In this document: piece by piece, positions 1-8,657 of the stretch
How the letters are laid out: every line of letters starts with the position of its first letter
Numbering within the stretch: position 1 is the first letter of the stretch
DNA from: Caballeronia megalochromosomata
Lineage (GTDB): Bacteria > Pseudomonadota > Gammaproteobacteria > Burkholderiales > Burkholderiaceae
Direction: 5' to 3'
Assembly (NCBI GenBank): GCA_001580565.1
Contig: LRBF01000060.1
Coordinates: forward strand, 1-64,000
DNA: 64,000 nt
The notes under the pieces: generated by a model
The model's input: only the letters and a program-made list of their open reading frames with translations
The model's database searches: none
Told to the model about the DNA's origin: nothing
Translations under genes and position numbers: made by a program

Positions 1-603
1 ACCTACGGCTGTAGTACTAAGAGCCATTCGACCGCATCAGCACCGTAGTCTTGCGGCCACGTGCATGCGAGTGTTTTCATTGCTCGCACGACGGGGTCCA
101 TCGGTAGTTCCTCGTTGCAGGCAAATCCACTGCAAACGGCTTCCGCGACGCTTTGAGCGCAAGTCAACCGGTCCAACGAGCGGCGAAGCCGTTCGCGCAT
201 CTCATCTCGTATGCGCAGTCCCGTGCGACCACTTCAATGTCGCGCATCGCGTCGGTTAGGAGAAGGTCGAGAAGCTTGCCGACCATCGCGGTCGATGCGG
301 GTCGCCGGCGGGTCGGCTTGGTGTTGTTTTCGCATTGGTTCATGGACTCTTCTAGCCATGCCGTTTATCCATTGCGTCTTCCGGTCGCGCGCACAGATGT
401 GGTGATACTGCGAGGGGCAATCGACCAACGTCGCCACGCGCGAATCTCGTAGGATTTCGCTCGAGCGTGCGCGGCATCCAACGGTGGGCCCAAGCATCTG
501 TCTTTATGCTGCTAACGCTCTTCGAGCACGTGCACCCGGTGTGGCGTAGCATCTACAACAGTGCGTCGCTCGGCGCCTGCAAGGGACGTTGAAGACAGAA
601 CAC
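1..603. other. no recognisable gene
   Basis: Short overlapping open frames exist on both strands, but none has a convincing ribosome binding site, domain or protein-like composition. The left edge may be the remainder of a gene or of an intergenic region that continues outside the window. I see no RNA gene or terminator here. Confidence 0.5.
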
Positions 604-840
604 ATGGAACCAGTTGAGGGAAGGACTCAAGAGGCCGCAGCGGTTGCACGTGTCGCGGCAGCCGCGCGCGACGTGCAGTCTGCTTCGGGCGCATTGGAAG
701 AGCACTTCCGCGACGCGGAAGGAGGGGCGGCACCGACCTTGATGTTGGCAAGGCTGGCAGCAGCAATGTCTGAGTTGCAGTCAGCACGCGAAGCGTTCGA
801 CGCGCTGCTTGCGGCGAAAGGGTCATCAGAAAGCGGCTAG
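604..840 (+). CDS. small alanine-rich helical protein, unknown function
   Basis: The 78-residue product is rich in Ala, Glu and Arg and is predicted by eye to be almost wholly alpha-helical (AAAVARVAAAARDVQSA, then AMSELQSAREAFDALLAAK). There is no signal peptide and no membrane segment. ATG at 604 was chosen; a TTG at 589 in the same frame would add five residues. The ribosome binding site is weak for either start. No recognised family. It is isolated, with no co-directional neighbour. The helical composition and stop-free frame support a real gene, but function cannot be assigned. Confidence 0.45.
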   Translation: MEPVEGRTQEAAAVARVAAAARDVQSASGALEEHFRDAEGGAAPTLMLARLAAAMSELQSAREAFDALLAAKGSSESG

Positions 841-1056
841 AGCGACGGTCGGACGTGCGCGCAGGGATAATGACAAATGCAACGACGAGCCTGTTCGTCT
901 CACAACACGCGCCGCTCTCTGAAATGCTGCGTTTCAACATGTTGCTTGAGAAGACCGTGTGCGGAGCTCTATATTTCTCATGCGTTCTGCATGGAGCGCG
1001 CCCTCTCTTGTCCCGACGTTCGCGGAGGGATTTTTATCAACCGAGCGTATTTGCGG

Positions 1057-1330
1057 TCACCTCGATTGTCGCGCAAAAGAATCGATAGGGGGAACGCTGT
1101 TCCTGTCCCTTAAGCAAATGAGCGGCTGCTCGTTCTGAGACAGTCCTGGCAGCACTCGACAGTTTCTAACAGCGTGAGTCGTCCTGGGGGCGTCGTCTTC
1201 CGGCAGACGCTCCAATGCAAACCGCAGCAACGTCATCGCTTGCTCGATTCTCGACATGCCCGATTCGATTCGCGCCACGCGAGTTACGGCTTCATTGAGC
1301 AGCTCCGTCGAACTTTCCGGGCTTTGCATG
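1057..1330 (-). CDS. small coiled-coil-like hypothetical protein
   Basis: About 90 residues. The first half (SPESSTELLNEAVTRVARIE and the following EQAMTLLRFALERLPEDD) is a regular amphipathic helix typical of small Burkholderiaceae proteins. The second half is low in structure and rich in Arg and Asn, so the frame may have drifted near the 3' end. A start at 1368 would add 13 residues. The Shine-Dalgarno is poor for both. It has no recognised domain and no operon partner. It could be a real small gene or a degraded one. Confidence 0.4.
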
Positions 1331-1728
1331 ATGATAGCGCGCGTCCGAAAGGCGTGGACATAGGCCATTACCGCCCGATTCCGCTACTTCAAAACACGAA
1401 AAGTGGGGCTCGAATCGACGCCCTAGACGGGGGTGTGTCCAACGTGTGTAGCCGACGTACAAGTTCACTCGCTAGATTCTTTAAAAAGAGCTTCGCAGGT
1501 ACCGAAGGAGCTTCTTCTAAACCAAGGAAAGAGTCTCTTACTAGCGATGGCGCGCCTCCGTATTGTTTCTTGCGGTGCCCGGACAATGGTCTCGTTTTCC
1601 CTCACGCGTCGACCCGGTTGGCTCATGACGAACGAGGTCACCAAGCGTTGAGTCGACGCGAACGATGCACACGCGCGCGTCGGCTACCAAGGTTGCCCGT
1701 CGAGCCTCTAAAGCAAAGGTCGACCTTA
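1331..1728. other. intergenic, nothing recognised
   Basis: About 400 bases between a small hypothetical gene and the end of the amidohydrolase gene. Open frames here are on the strand opposite the hydrolase and look like chance. I see no strong hairpin followed by a T-run to act as terminator of the minus-strand operon. Confidence 0.4.
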
Positions 1729-2625
1729 TCAGAGCCGATAGACGCGCTCTGCATTGTCGTGGAAGAGCGCTCGCCGCTCGCTTTCAGAAAAGTCCCTTGT
1801 TATCGCCTTGAATGCGTTGAAGACGTCGTCGTAACTGCTGAACAACTTGTCGACTGGAAAGTTGCTTGCAAACATACATCGGTCCGGGCCGAACGCCTCG
1901 ATAGCATGTAGAACAAACGGCCGAATACTGTCTGGTGTCCATTTCCAGTCACCCATGCCAAGACCGGAGATTTTGCAGAATACGTTGGGCGCCGACGCTA
2001 GTAGCGTCATGCTGTTCTTCCACGCGTCAATCTCTTCGGGGAGGCGGTCTACAGGCATGCCGGTATGGTTAAGAACCACAGGCGTGTCTGGGAAGTCGCG
2101 GGCCAGCGTGGTCGCTTCTTCCATCTGTGTGTAGTAGAGCTGCAAATCAAAAGACAAGTCGTAGCGCTTAAGCAGCGCGTAGCCGGCGCGCCATTGAGAG
2201 TCGCTCATCAAGTGCGGGCTGTCGATAAAAGTCTTGACCGGGTCCCGATGGAAGTTGAGGCACTGCCGAATGCCCCGCACATTCGGAAACACTAGATGCG
2301 CCTCTAAGATTTCCTGTACGTTCTGAGATGACAAGTCAGCGAACCCGACGATTCCGTGCGGATAGCCATGCTTGTCGGCAACGCTTTGCAGCCAGCGAGT
2401 TTCGGCGACGGGGTCGTTGTGGTCGTACTCCACTTGTAGGTGAACCGTCTTGACGACATTCTGGTTCTTGATGTCCGCTAGGAAGTTCTCAATGAGGTAG
2501 TCCTGGCGGATAGCCGAGTAGTCGCCGAATACCCGTTCCAGCATGGGGCCTTGCAGCCAAGGGTAGTTCCCGGTCTTCAAATCATACAGATGATGATGCG
2601 GGTCAATGATTGGAAAATTGTCCAT
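1729..2625 (-). CDS. amidohydrolase-family protein, lactonase-like
   Basis: 298 residues, the usual length for the amidohydrolase_2 (PF04909) family that includes L-fucono-1,5-lactonase and related sugar-lactone hydrolases. The N-terminus carries the metal-binding IDPHHHLYD motif (residues 7-15), followed by YPWLQGP typical of the lactonase subgroup. Later landmarks are HLQVEYDH, VVLNHTGMP near residue 187 and the C-terminal MFASNFPVDKL, whose Asp is the usual metal ligand. ATG at 2625 has a GGAGAC ribosome site. It is the last gene of the ABC transporter operon, 72 bases after the binding protein. Inference: it opens a lactone made from the imported sugar; the substrate is unknown. Confidence 0.85.
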   Translation of the reverse strand: MDNFPIIDPHHHLYDLKTGNYPWLQGPMLERVFGDYSAIRQDYLIENFLADIKNQNVVKTVHLQVEYDHNDPVAETRWLQSVADKHGYPHGIVGFADLSSQNVQEILEAHLVFPNVRGIRQCLNFHRDPVKTFIDSPHLMSDSQWRAGYALLKRYDLSFDLQLYYTQMEEATTLARDFPDTPVVLNHTGMPVDRLPEEIDAWKNSMTLLASAPNVFCKISGLGMGDWKWTPDSIRPFVLHAIEAFGPDRCMFASNFPVDKLFSSYDDVFNAFKAITRDFSESERRALFHDNAERVYRL

Positions 2626-2660
2626 GGTGTCTCCAATTTCTTAAAGGCGGGACGTCAGAA

Positions 2661-2680
2661 GCCACTACTCGAGTAGTGGC
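2661..2680. promoter_or_regulatory. perfect 20-base palindrome in the operon
   Basis: GCCACTACTCGAGTAGTGGC is a perfect inverted repeat between the binding-protein gene and the amidohydrolase gene. As RNA it forms an 8-bp stem with a TCGA loop. There is no T-run after it on either strand, so it is more likely an intercistronic mRNA-stabilising hairpin or an operator than a full terminator. Such hairpins commonly follow binding-protein genes in ABC operons. Confidence 0.6.
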
Positions 2681-2697
2681 GCTGCATACGAAAGCGT

Positions 2698-3714
2698 TTA
2701 GTAGCTGCCTGCCGAGGGCGGATACACGCGCTTGACTGTCGCCTGGACGCCCGGTTGGTCAATCGTCTCTTTCGTGACTAACGGCTCTTTCAAAGCAAGC
2801 TCCTGAGTTGTGGGTTTCTTGTTCAGAGCGTTATAGACTTGGGTCGTCGCATCGATACCTTGACCCACTGCTTCCTGCAAGAAGATGCCTTGGATTGCAC
2901 CGTCGCGAAGCAGTCGAATAGTCGTCGGGCTACCATCTGCCGTGACAACGGCGACTTTTCCGGTGAGGCCCCGCGTCTGCAAGGCTTTCGCCGCACCTGT
3001 AGCGGCCTCGTCGTACATTCCGTAGATTGCCTTTACGTCCGGATGGGCGGTAAGGATGTCATTCGCTTGGGATACGGCTTCGTTCACGGTCAAACCGTGT
3101 GTCTCAAGCACCTGAACGAGTTCGCAGCCGTCGGCCGAAAAGGACTCTTTCGCGCCCTTCATGTACTTCTGCGCGTTCTCGCGGTCCTGCGGCAGCGACA
3201 GCATCGCGATTTTGTTGCCACCGCGCTCCTTTGCGAGCTTGCACACATACGAGCCCTGCGCCTTGCCCGTCTCGTAGTTGTTGGCCGTGACGGCCGACGT
3301 GTAGTCGGTCTGACCGGGCCCCGGTCCAATACCGGCAAATGCGATGGGGACGGATTTCTCCTTCAACAATCGCAAGACAGGCGGAGTGCTGGTCGAGCTC
3401 ACAGGTCCCATGACGATGGCTGTGACGCCCCGCGTGAGAGCCGTCTTCACGTTATCCATTTGTTTGGCCGGCGAATTCTCCGAAGTGAATTCGACATAGT
3501 CCATTCCAAGTTCTTTGGCTCGCTGCTTGACACCGTACGCGACCCACTGCCAGTACGAAATATCCAGCGACGGCGCTATGTATGCAACGGTCTGCTTCGC
3601 CTGAGAAAACGCTGACTGTGACGTTGCGGCTACAAGAGCGAGTGCTGTGCATGTCAGCATCTTCGCTAACGAGAACCTGGATTTCACGGGATTGGTACGT
3701 GCGTTGTTAGTCAT
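2698..3714 (-). CDS. ribose-type sugar ABC transporter, periplasmic binding protein
   Basis: 338 residues from ATG at 3714, which sits behind an AAGGAG ribosome site; a GTG one codon upstream is also possible. The N-terminus is a cleavable signal peptide ([21 protein letters not shown]). The mature part is a periplasmic binding protein 4 (PF13407) type: [19 protein letters not shown] opening strand, [18 protein letters not shown], then [16 protein letters not shown] and [17 protein letters not shown]. This is the RbsB/XylF superfamily that delivers pentoses or other sugars to the membrane complex. Ligand specificity cannot be read by eye. It lies in an operon with the permease upstream and amidohydrolase downstream. 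Confidence 0.9.
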   Translation of the reverse strand: MTNNARTNPVKSRFSLAKMLTCTALALVAATSQSAFSQAKQTVAYIAPSLDISYWQWVAYGVKQRAKELGMDYVEFTSENSPAKQMDNVKTALTRGVTAIVMGPVSSTSTPPVLRLLKEKSVPIAFAGIGPGPGQTDYTSAVTANNYETGKAQGSYVCKLAKERGGNKIAMLSLPQDRENAQKYMKGAKESFSADGCELVQVLETHGLTVNEAVSQANDILTAHPDVKAIYGMYDEAATGAAKALQTRGLTGKVAVVTADGSPTTIRLLRDGAIQGIFLQEAVGQGIDATTQVYNALNKKPTTQELALKEPLVTKETIDQPGVQATVKRVYPPSAGSY

Positions 3715-3748
3715 CACTGTCTCCTTGATGAGTTGTGTTCAGCCGGCT

Positions 3749-4744
3749 TTATCGCCGTGCCTTGGTGATGCGGTCGACAAGTACCGCGATGAGAATAACG
3801 ACACCGGTTACGGTGCCTTGCCAAAAGCTGTTCACGCCAATCAGATTTGCACCGTTCTGGATTATCGTAATCATCAACGAGCCGAGAAGCGCGCCGATTG
3901 CAGAGCCCGTTCCACCGAAAAGGCTCGCACCGCCAATCACAACCGCCGCAATTGCCTGCAGCATGAGACTGGACCCTGCGGTTGCTTCTGCGTTACTGAT
4001 GTATGAGACGCTCACGATGCCCGCGAATGATGCGAGCAGTCCCGAAAGGACGTAGGCCGAAAGGCGAACACGATTGACCGGGATGCCGATGACTCGGGCG
4101 GAGGAACTGCTACTACCGATGGCATACAGCCACCGTCCCGCAACTACCTTGCGCAAGCAAAATTCGATAACAATGAGCAGCAGCGCGCACCAAAGGACGT
4201 AGTTGATAACGCCCGGGATGAGCGTTCCGGAGTTCAGCAGCCAATAGTTTGGGTCGGTTATGGGCAGCGAGTGTCCATCCGTGACGATGAAGGAAAGGCT
4301 TCCGGCAATCGCGTACGTACTCAGGGTCACCACGAACGGCGCGAGTCCCACAAATGTAACGAGCGCGCCGTTAATCGAGCCAATGACGAGCCCAACCGCG
4401 AGACCTGCGAGACTGCTGGCAACTCCTCCAAATCCGTGAGACATTGCGAGACCGGTCACCATGCCTGTCAGTGAAAAAACAGAACCTACGGAGAGGTCAA
4501 TGCCACCGGTAATAATCACTAGCAGCACGCCAAAGGCCATAATCACGAGGGGTGCCGCTGCTTGCGTAACGTTCGCGATGTTGCCAGCGGATAGCGCTGC
4601 CGGCACGACCATGCCCACTCCCAGCTCGATGATGACGATTGCAAGGGCAATGGCAATTTCTGTTCGGTAGGTTGACAGGACACGTCGGATTCCTCCGGCC
4701 GAATTCCTCGATTCACCTTCAATAGGACGGGTAGCAGTTTTCAT
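3749..4744 (-). CDS. ribose-type sugar ABC transporter permease
   Basis: 331 residues, RbsC-like (BPD_transp_2, PF02653). About nine to ten hydrophobic segments are visible, beginning with EIAIALAIVIIELGVGMVV. The family hallmark GGIDLSVGSVFSLTGMVTG lies at residues 101-119, and the conserved coupling region ARVIGIPVNRVRLSAYVLSG occurs near residue 220. It should sit in the inner membrane as a homodimer with the ATPase. ATG at 4744 has an AGGAGA ribosome site. It starts 48 bases after the ATPase gene and ends 34 bases before the binding-protein gene, so the three are surely one transcript. Confidence 0.92.
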   Translation of the reverse strand: MKTATRPIEGESRNSAGGIRRVLSTYRTEIAIALAIVIIELGVGMVVPAALSAGNIANVTQAAAPLVIMAFGVLLVIITGGIDLSVGSVFSLTGMVTGLAMSHGFGGVASSLAGLAVGLVIGSINGALVTFVGLAPFVVTLSTYAIAGSLSFIVTDGHSLPITDPNYWLLNSGTLIPGVINYVLWCALLLIVIEFCLRKVVAGRWLYAIGSSSSSARVIGIPVNRVRLSAYVLSGLLASFAGIVSVSYISNAEATAGSSLMLQAIAAVVIGGASLFGGTGSAIGALLGSLMITIIQNGANLIGVNSFWQGTVTGVVILIAVLVDRITKARR

Positions 4745-4792
4745 AGAACGTCTCCTAATATTGCTTCAGGACGGCAGGCGTGCACGGGCGCG

Positions 4793-6313
4793 TCAAGCCG
4801 CCATGCCAGTGGCGTCGGCTAGATTTGTCTCGTTTACCTCGCTGTGGCGCAGGACAGCTGTTGGATTGCCCGATAGGTCGAACGCTAATACTGTGTCGCA
4901 CAACTCGACCAACTCCACGTACTCGGTTGACCACCAAACGACGGCCGTACCTTGGGCTGCGAGCTTGCGGATAAGCGCATAAATTTCACGCTTCGTTCGA
5001 ATGTCCACACCACGCGTGGGCTCCTCAAGAACAAGCAGGTGGGGCTTGAGCGTGAGCCACCGCGCTACCAGGATTTTTTGCTGCGTGCCGCCGCTTAGGG
5101 TCGATGGCAGGTCCCACAGGGAGCCCGCGCGAATCTTCAACGCATCGAGCAAACTCTGTCCTTGTTTAATCTCCTCGTTTCGCGCGATGCGTCTTCGCTC
5201 GATTACTCGGCGAGCTGCCATCAGGTTGTCGATGATTGGCAATGTGGCCAGGATGCCCTTGTTTGCGCGGTCACCGGATATGTAGCCCACGCCGGCACGA
5301 GCCGCAGCCGACGGGCCGGAATACTTCACGAACGCGCCTTTGCGCTTGATGTCCCATTGTGTTTTGCCCGCGATGCCTGTCAGCGCTTCGATAAGCGCTG
5401 ATGGTCCGGTTGGAGCTCCTGCGAGACCGATGACGGCACCGGGACCAATTTCGAGCTGAATATCGTCGAGCTTGACGATGATAGGGTCGCCGACAGGGCT
5501 TTCGGTCTCGGCAGCGCTGCGGACATGGATGGCTTCATCTGCCTGTGCCTCTGCTCGTTGGTCCGGTTCTCCGCTCTGCCCCATGAAGTCAACGATTTCG
5601 CGGTCGGTGATGGCGTCAAGAGGGCTGCGGTCAACGGCCGTCTTGCCATCGCGAATGATTGTGCATACGTCGGCGATTTGACGAATCTCGCGCATGCGAT
5701 GTGACACGAAGAGGACGGCGAGGTTTGTCTCCGAAATCAGCCGGCGTATGACTGCGAAGAGGCGCCCCGTTTCTGCTGCAGTAAGGTTCGCCGTTGGTTC
5801 GTCGAGCAGAAGCAGCTTTGCACCTGAGCCGAGGGAACGAGCAATTTCAACAAGTTGCCGCTCATGCAAAGTCAAGTCGCCCACCAAGCGTCCGACAGAG
5901 GTTCTGGCGAACTGCGGGTCAATCAGTGACAAGGCTTCGACCGCAATGGCCCGCGATGCTCTTTCACTGTAGATTCCCGTAGCGCGATGCAGGCGTGGCA
6001 TCGCGATGTTCTCGGCAACGGAGAGGTGCGGCAGAAGGGCAAGCTCCTGATTGACAACGGCAATCGCTCCCGTGTCGACGGGAGACACGGAAGAACCACC
6101 AAGCTCGCGACCGTCGAATTCCAGCGTGCCGCTGTCCCGCTCGTGCTGCCCTGAAATTATCTTGATGAAAGTGGACTTACCCGCGCCATTTCCGCCGAGA
6201 AACGCATGAACTTCGCCGGCTGCGATGGACAAATCGAATCCTTTGAGCACGCTGGTGGGCCCAAAGCTCTTGACTATTGAACGTGCGAGCAATAGCGGTC
6301 GCTGTTGTTTCAT
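4793..6313 (-). CDS. ribose-type sugar ABC transporter, double ATPase
   Basis: 506 residues with two tandem ABC ATPase domains, as in RbsA/XylG. Domain 1 has the Walker A GGNGAGKST, signature-like LTLHERQLVEIARSL and Walker B LLLLDEPTANLT. Domain 2 has a degenerate Walker A (LAGAPTGPSALIEAL, lacking GKST), signature LSGGTQQKILVARWL and Walker B LLVLEEPTRGVD, a normal asymmetry for this family. ATG at 6313 was chosen because AAGGAGACAAGCG lies just upstream; the frame also has an earlier start at 6361 without a good site. It is the first gene of the operon, divergent from the LysR gene. Confidence 0.93.
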   Translation of the reverse strand: MKQQRPLLLARSIVKSFGPTSVLKGFDLSIAAGEVHAFLGGNGAGKSTFIKIISGQHERDSGTLEFDGRELGGSSVSPVDTGAIAVVNQELALLPHLSVAENIAMPRLHRATGIYSERASRAIAVEALSLIDPQFARTSVGRLVGDLTLHERQLVEIARSLGSGAKLLLLDEPTANLTAAETGRLFAVIRRLISETNLAVLFVSHRMREIRQIADVCTIIRDGKTAVDRSPLDAITDREIVDFMGQSGEPDQRAEAQADEAIHVRSAAETESPVGDPIIVKLDDIQLEIGPGAVIGLAGAPTGPSALIEALTGIAGKTQWDIKRKGAFVKYSGPSAAARAGVGYISGDRANKGILATLPIIDNLMAARRVIERRRIARNEEIKQGQSLLDALKIRAGSLWDLPSTLSGGTQQKILVARWLTLKPHLLVLEEPTRGVDIRTKREIYALIRKLAAQGTAVVWWSTEYVELVELCDTVLAFDLSGNPTAVLRHSEVNETNLADATGMAA

Positions 6314-6755
6314 CGCTTGTCTCCTTCGCAATAAATTGCAAGCGAACACCGCCACCCGCATGCCGAACAGGGCGTGCGGTTTATTGGGTGGGCCACGGAC
6401 GTATCGGCCTACCTCTCGTTTGTGGCGCTGGGTCGCGGATACTTCCGCGAGTGGAAAAACGGAGGGTGCAGCGGATTGCTGCTACGCCCTTTGCGCATGA
6501 CTAGCCAACGTCGATGTCGTTGTCGAAGGCGAGTCGCAATTTGGCAAGGAAGCACGGATAATGCATTGAGATGTCTCCTGCGCAGTTGCTGCACCGCGCA
6601 ATATTTGTGTATGGCGAGAGCGGTAGCTTCTTCGCTTGTTCGGCACGGAGATTCGTTGAGGCGTTACTGGCCCGTGCGCTCGTATTCAGGATGGCAGCGA
6701 CGGCGGTATGGAAGCAATGCAGTTTTGTTCAACTGCAACTGAAAAAAATTTGACG
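6314..6755. promoter_or_regulatory. divergent promoter region between ABC operon and lysR
   Basis: 442 bases with no convincing gene, separating the minus-strand transporter operon from the plus-strand regulator. It must hold both promoters. It contains an 18-base dyad at 6433-6450, and an A/T-rich stretch just before the lysR start (6740-6752, ACTGAAAAAAATT) resembling the T-N11-A-like site found downstream at 7671. Confidence 0.6.
6433..6450. promoter_or_regulatory. inverted repeat, candidate regulator operator
   Basis: TCGCGGATACTTCCGCGA is a 7-bp perfect dyad around a 4-base centre, located in the divergent promoter region about 120 bases upstream of the ABC operon start. The position and symmetry suit a LysR-type or other dimeric regulator. 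The sequence itself does not prove binding. Confidence 0.35.
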
Positions 6756-7634
6756 ATGCGAATTCCTCCCCTGAAGTCCATCATCGCTTTCGAATGTATT
6801 GCCAGAACCAAGAGCGTGAACCGCGCGGCTGAGGAGCTTGACCTGACGGCCTCAGCGGTCAGTCATCAGTTGGGGAATTTGGAGGCGATGATTGGCCAAC
6901 CGCTATTCCAGCGGACCGGTCGGGGCCTCCTCTTGACGCCAACCGGCGAGCGATATTTATCAGATGTAACGGGCTCGTTGGCTGACCTCAGCAGGGCGAC
7001 AGAACGCGCATCAAGTCGCAAGGAGGTCGACATTCTGCGGGTTCATTCAAGTCCAAGTTTCGGCCTTATGTGGCTGCTGCCCAGGCTGTCATCCTTTCAG
7101 GAGACGAATCGGGACGTTCAGCTCAATGTCGCATGCTCGTACGAGAATGTGTCGTTTTCGAACGGCTACTACGACATCGACATCCGTCACGGTTATGGCG
7201 AGTGGAGCAACCTCGAGGTAAAGACCGTCCGAGGAGAGTTTATTGCGCCTCTGGCCTCCCCGCAGTATCTCGAACGCAATCCAGTACAGACACCGGAAGA
7301 CCTGTTGGGTCAACGACTCATTTATTCGGAGACGCCCCTTGTTCAATGGCGCCAATGGTTTGGGCGAGTGGGCGTAGCTGGTTCACACAAGACGTTCGAT
7401 TTCTCGTTTGACCGCTCTTACATGTCCATTGAAACCGCGGCGCTAGGACTGGGAATCGCTCTTGAAAGTGTGATGATGGCTTCGAAAAAAATGAAGGAAG
7501 GCGCGCTCGTCCAGGTCTTTGGCGACAACCAGTCGGTCGAGGTAGGCGCTCATCATCTGGTTTACCCTAGCCAAAACGCCGAGCTGCCGAGGGTGGCCAA
7601 GTTTCTGTCATGGATTGAAAAAGAGATTGGGTGA
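6756..7634 (+). CDS. LysR-family transcriptional regulator, GcvA-like
   Basis: 292 residues from ATG at 6756, which matches the usual start of the family (MRIPPLKSIIAFECIARTKS). The helix-turn-helix covers roughly residues 18-40 (VNRAAEELDLTASAVSHQLGNLE) followed by LFQRTGRGLLLTPTGERYL. The rest is a LysR substrate-binding domain with IDIRHGYGEW and SFDRSYMSIETAALGLGIAL, features of the GcvA/AmpR subgroup. It lies between the divergent ABC operon and the SDR-MFS-transketolase genes, so it probably regulates both. An upstream in-frame start at 6708 is less likely. Confidence 0.92.
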   Translation: MRIPPLKSIIAFECIARTKSVNRAAEELDLTASAVSHQLGNLEAMIGQPLFQRTGRGLLLTPTGERYLSDVTGSLADLSRATERASSRKEVDILRVHSSPSFGLMWLLPRLSSFQETNRDVQLNVACSYENVSFSNGYYDIDIRHGYGEWSNLEVKTVRGEFIAPLASPQYLERNPVQTPEDLLGQRLIYSETPLVQWRQWFGRVGVAGSHKTFDFSFDRSYMSIETAALGLGIALESVMMASKKMKEGALVQVFGDNQSVEVGAHHLVYPSQNAELPRVAKFLSWIEKEIG

Positions 7635-7670
7635 GACCTCATCTAGCTCATCCGGGAAAACACTGACAAT

Positions 7671-7685
7671 CTGAAAATTTCTCAG
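7671..7685 (+). promoter_or_regulatory. candidate LysR box upstream of the SDR operon
   Basis: CTGAAAATTTCTCAG in the 136-base gap between lysR and the SDR gene contains the T-N11-A spacing and partial dyad symmetry expected for a LysR-type operator. It lies about 85 bases before the SDR start, a plausible activator position. This is inferred from pattern only. Confidence 0.35.
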
Positions 7686-7770
7686 CCACAGTTGAGTGAA
7701 ACTGCGTTGATGCAACAGGCGTCTGCGAACAAACTTCGCCTACACCTAGTTCATCAACGGAGACACTCAC

Positions 7771-8520
7771 ATGTTGCTCGAGAATCAAGTCGTCATCATC
7801 ACAGGCGCAGCTTCCGCACGCGGAATCGGTAAAGCGACGGCTAAGGTAATGGCCGCGCAGGGCGCACGCATCGCAATCCTCGACCTGCATCTGGCGGACG
7901 CCGAAAGTGCGGCGCGCGACCTAGGCGAGGGGCATCTCGGTCTGGCTTGTGACGTGACGGACAAGGAAGCCTGTGTGGCCGCGGCGGCGGCGGTTGCGGA
8001 GAAGTACGGTCGCATCGATGCGTTGGTGAACAACGCTGGGATTACCCAACCGATTAAGACACTCGACATCACCCGCGGAAATTTCGACGCGGTCATCGGT
8101 GTCAGCCTGCTTGGAACGCTGTACATGTCCCAGGCCGTCATTCCGCAAATGAAGAAGCAGCAAAGTGGCAGCATCGTTTGTATGTCGTCGGTTTCAGCTC
8201 AGCGTGGCGGCGGTATCTTCGGCGGCCCTCACTACAGCGCGGCCAAAGCCGGCGTTCTCGGACTCGCAAAGGCCATGGCACGCGAACTCGGCTCGGACCA
8301 TATCCGCGTCAACTCCATTACCCCTGGTCTTATTCAGACCGACATTACTGGCGACAAGCTGACGCCCGAGATGCGCACGGACATCATCAAGGGGATTCCG
8401 CTCGGACGCCTGGGCGATGCGAACGATATTGCCAACGCATGTCTGTTTCTCGCGAGTGGCCTCTCGACCTACCTCACGGGCATCACGCTCGACGTCAATG
8501 GCGGCATGCTGATTCACTAA
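7771..8520 (+). CDS. short-chain dehydrogenase/reductase (SDR)
   Basis: 249 residues, classical SDR length. The nucleotide-binding loop is TGAASARGIGKATAK (residues 11-25), NNAG is present, and the catalytic set is Ser in SSVSAQ with YSAAK. C-terminal NSITPGLIQTDI and the LTGITLDVNGGM end match the FabG-like group acting on polyols, sugars or hydroxyacids with NAD(P). Asp in ILDLHLADA after the second strand suggests NAD preference, but this is weak evidence. ATG at 7771 follows GGAGAC. First gene of the SDR-MFS-transketolase set; it probably oxidises the sugar or polyol imported by the local transporters. Confidence 0.92.
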   Translation: MLLENQVVIITGAASARGIGKATAKVMAAQGARIAILDLHLADAESAARDLGEGHLGLACDVTDKEACVAAAAAVAEKYGRIDALVNNAGITQPIKTLDITRGNFDAVIGVSLLGTLYMSQAVIPQMKKQQSGSIVCMSSVSAQRGGGIFGGPHYSAAKAGVLGLAKAMARELGSDHIRVNSITPGLIQTDITGDKLTPEMRTDIIKGIPLGRLGDANDIANACLFLASGLSTYLTGITLDVNGGMLIH

Positions 8521-8657
8521 TGTCGACCTCCGCGCGCGCCATGTGAACGGCGCCTGCACATGACGCACTTGGAGTAACCAAGGCGTCGTGCCGCTCAAAC
8601 GGCCCTAAAACTCGAAGCTGGACCCATACGATGGGTTCGGCTGACAGGAGACAATCC

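Noticed and set aside
3..552. Several overlapping open frames of 60-140 codons at the left edge
   Set aside because: No ribosome sites, no recognisable residues patterns, Arg/Ser-rich composition, and they lie on both strands over the same bases.
1174..1911. A 245-codon plus-strand frame running into the amidohydrolase gene
   Set aside because: Its right part lies antisense to the clear amidohydrolase and the product shows no domain.
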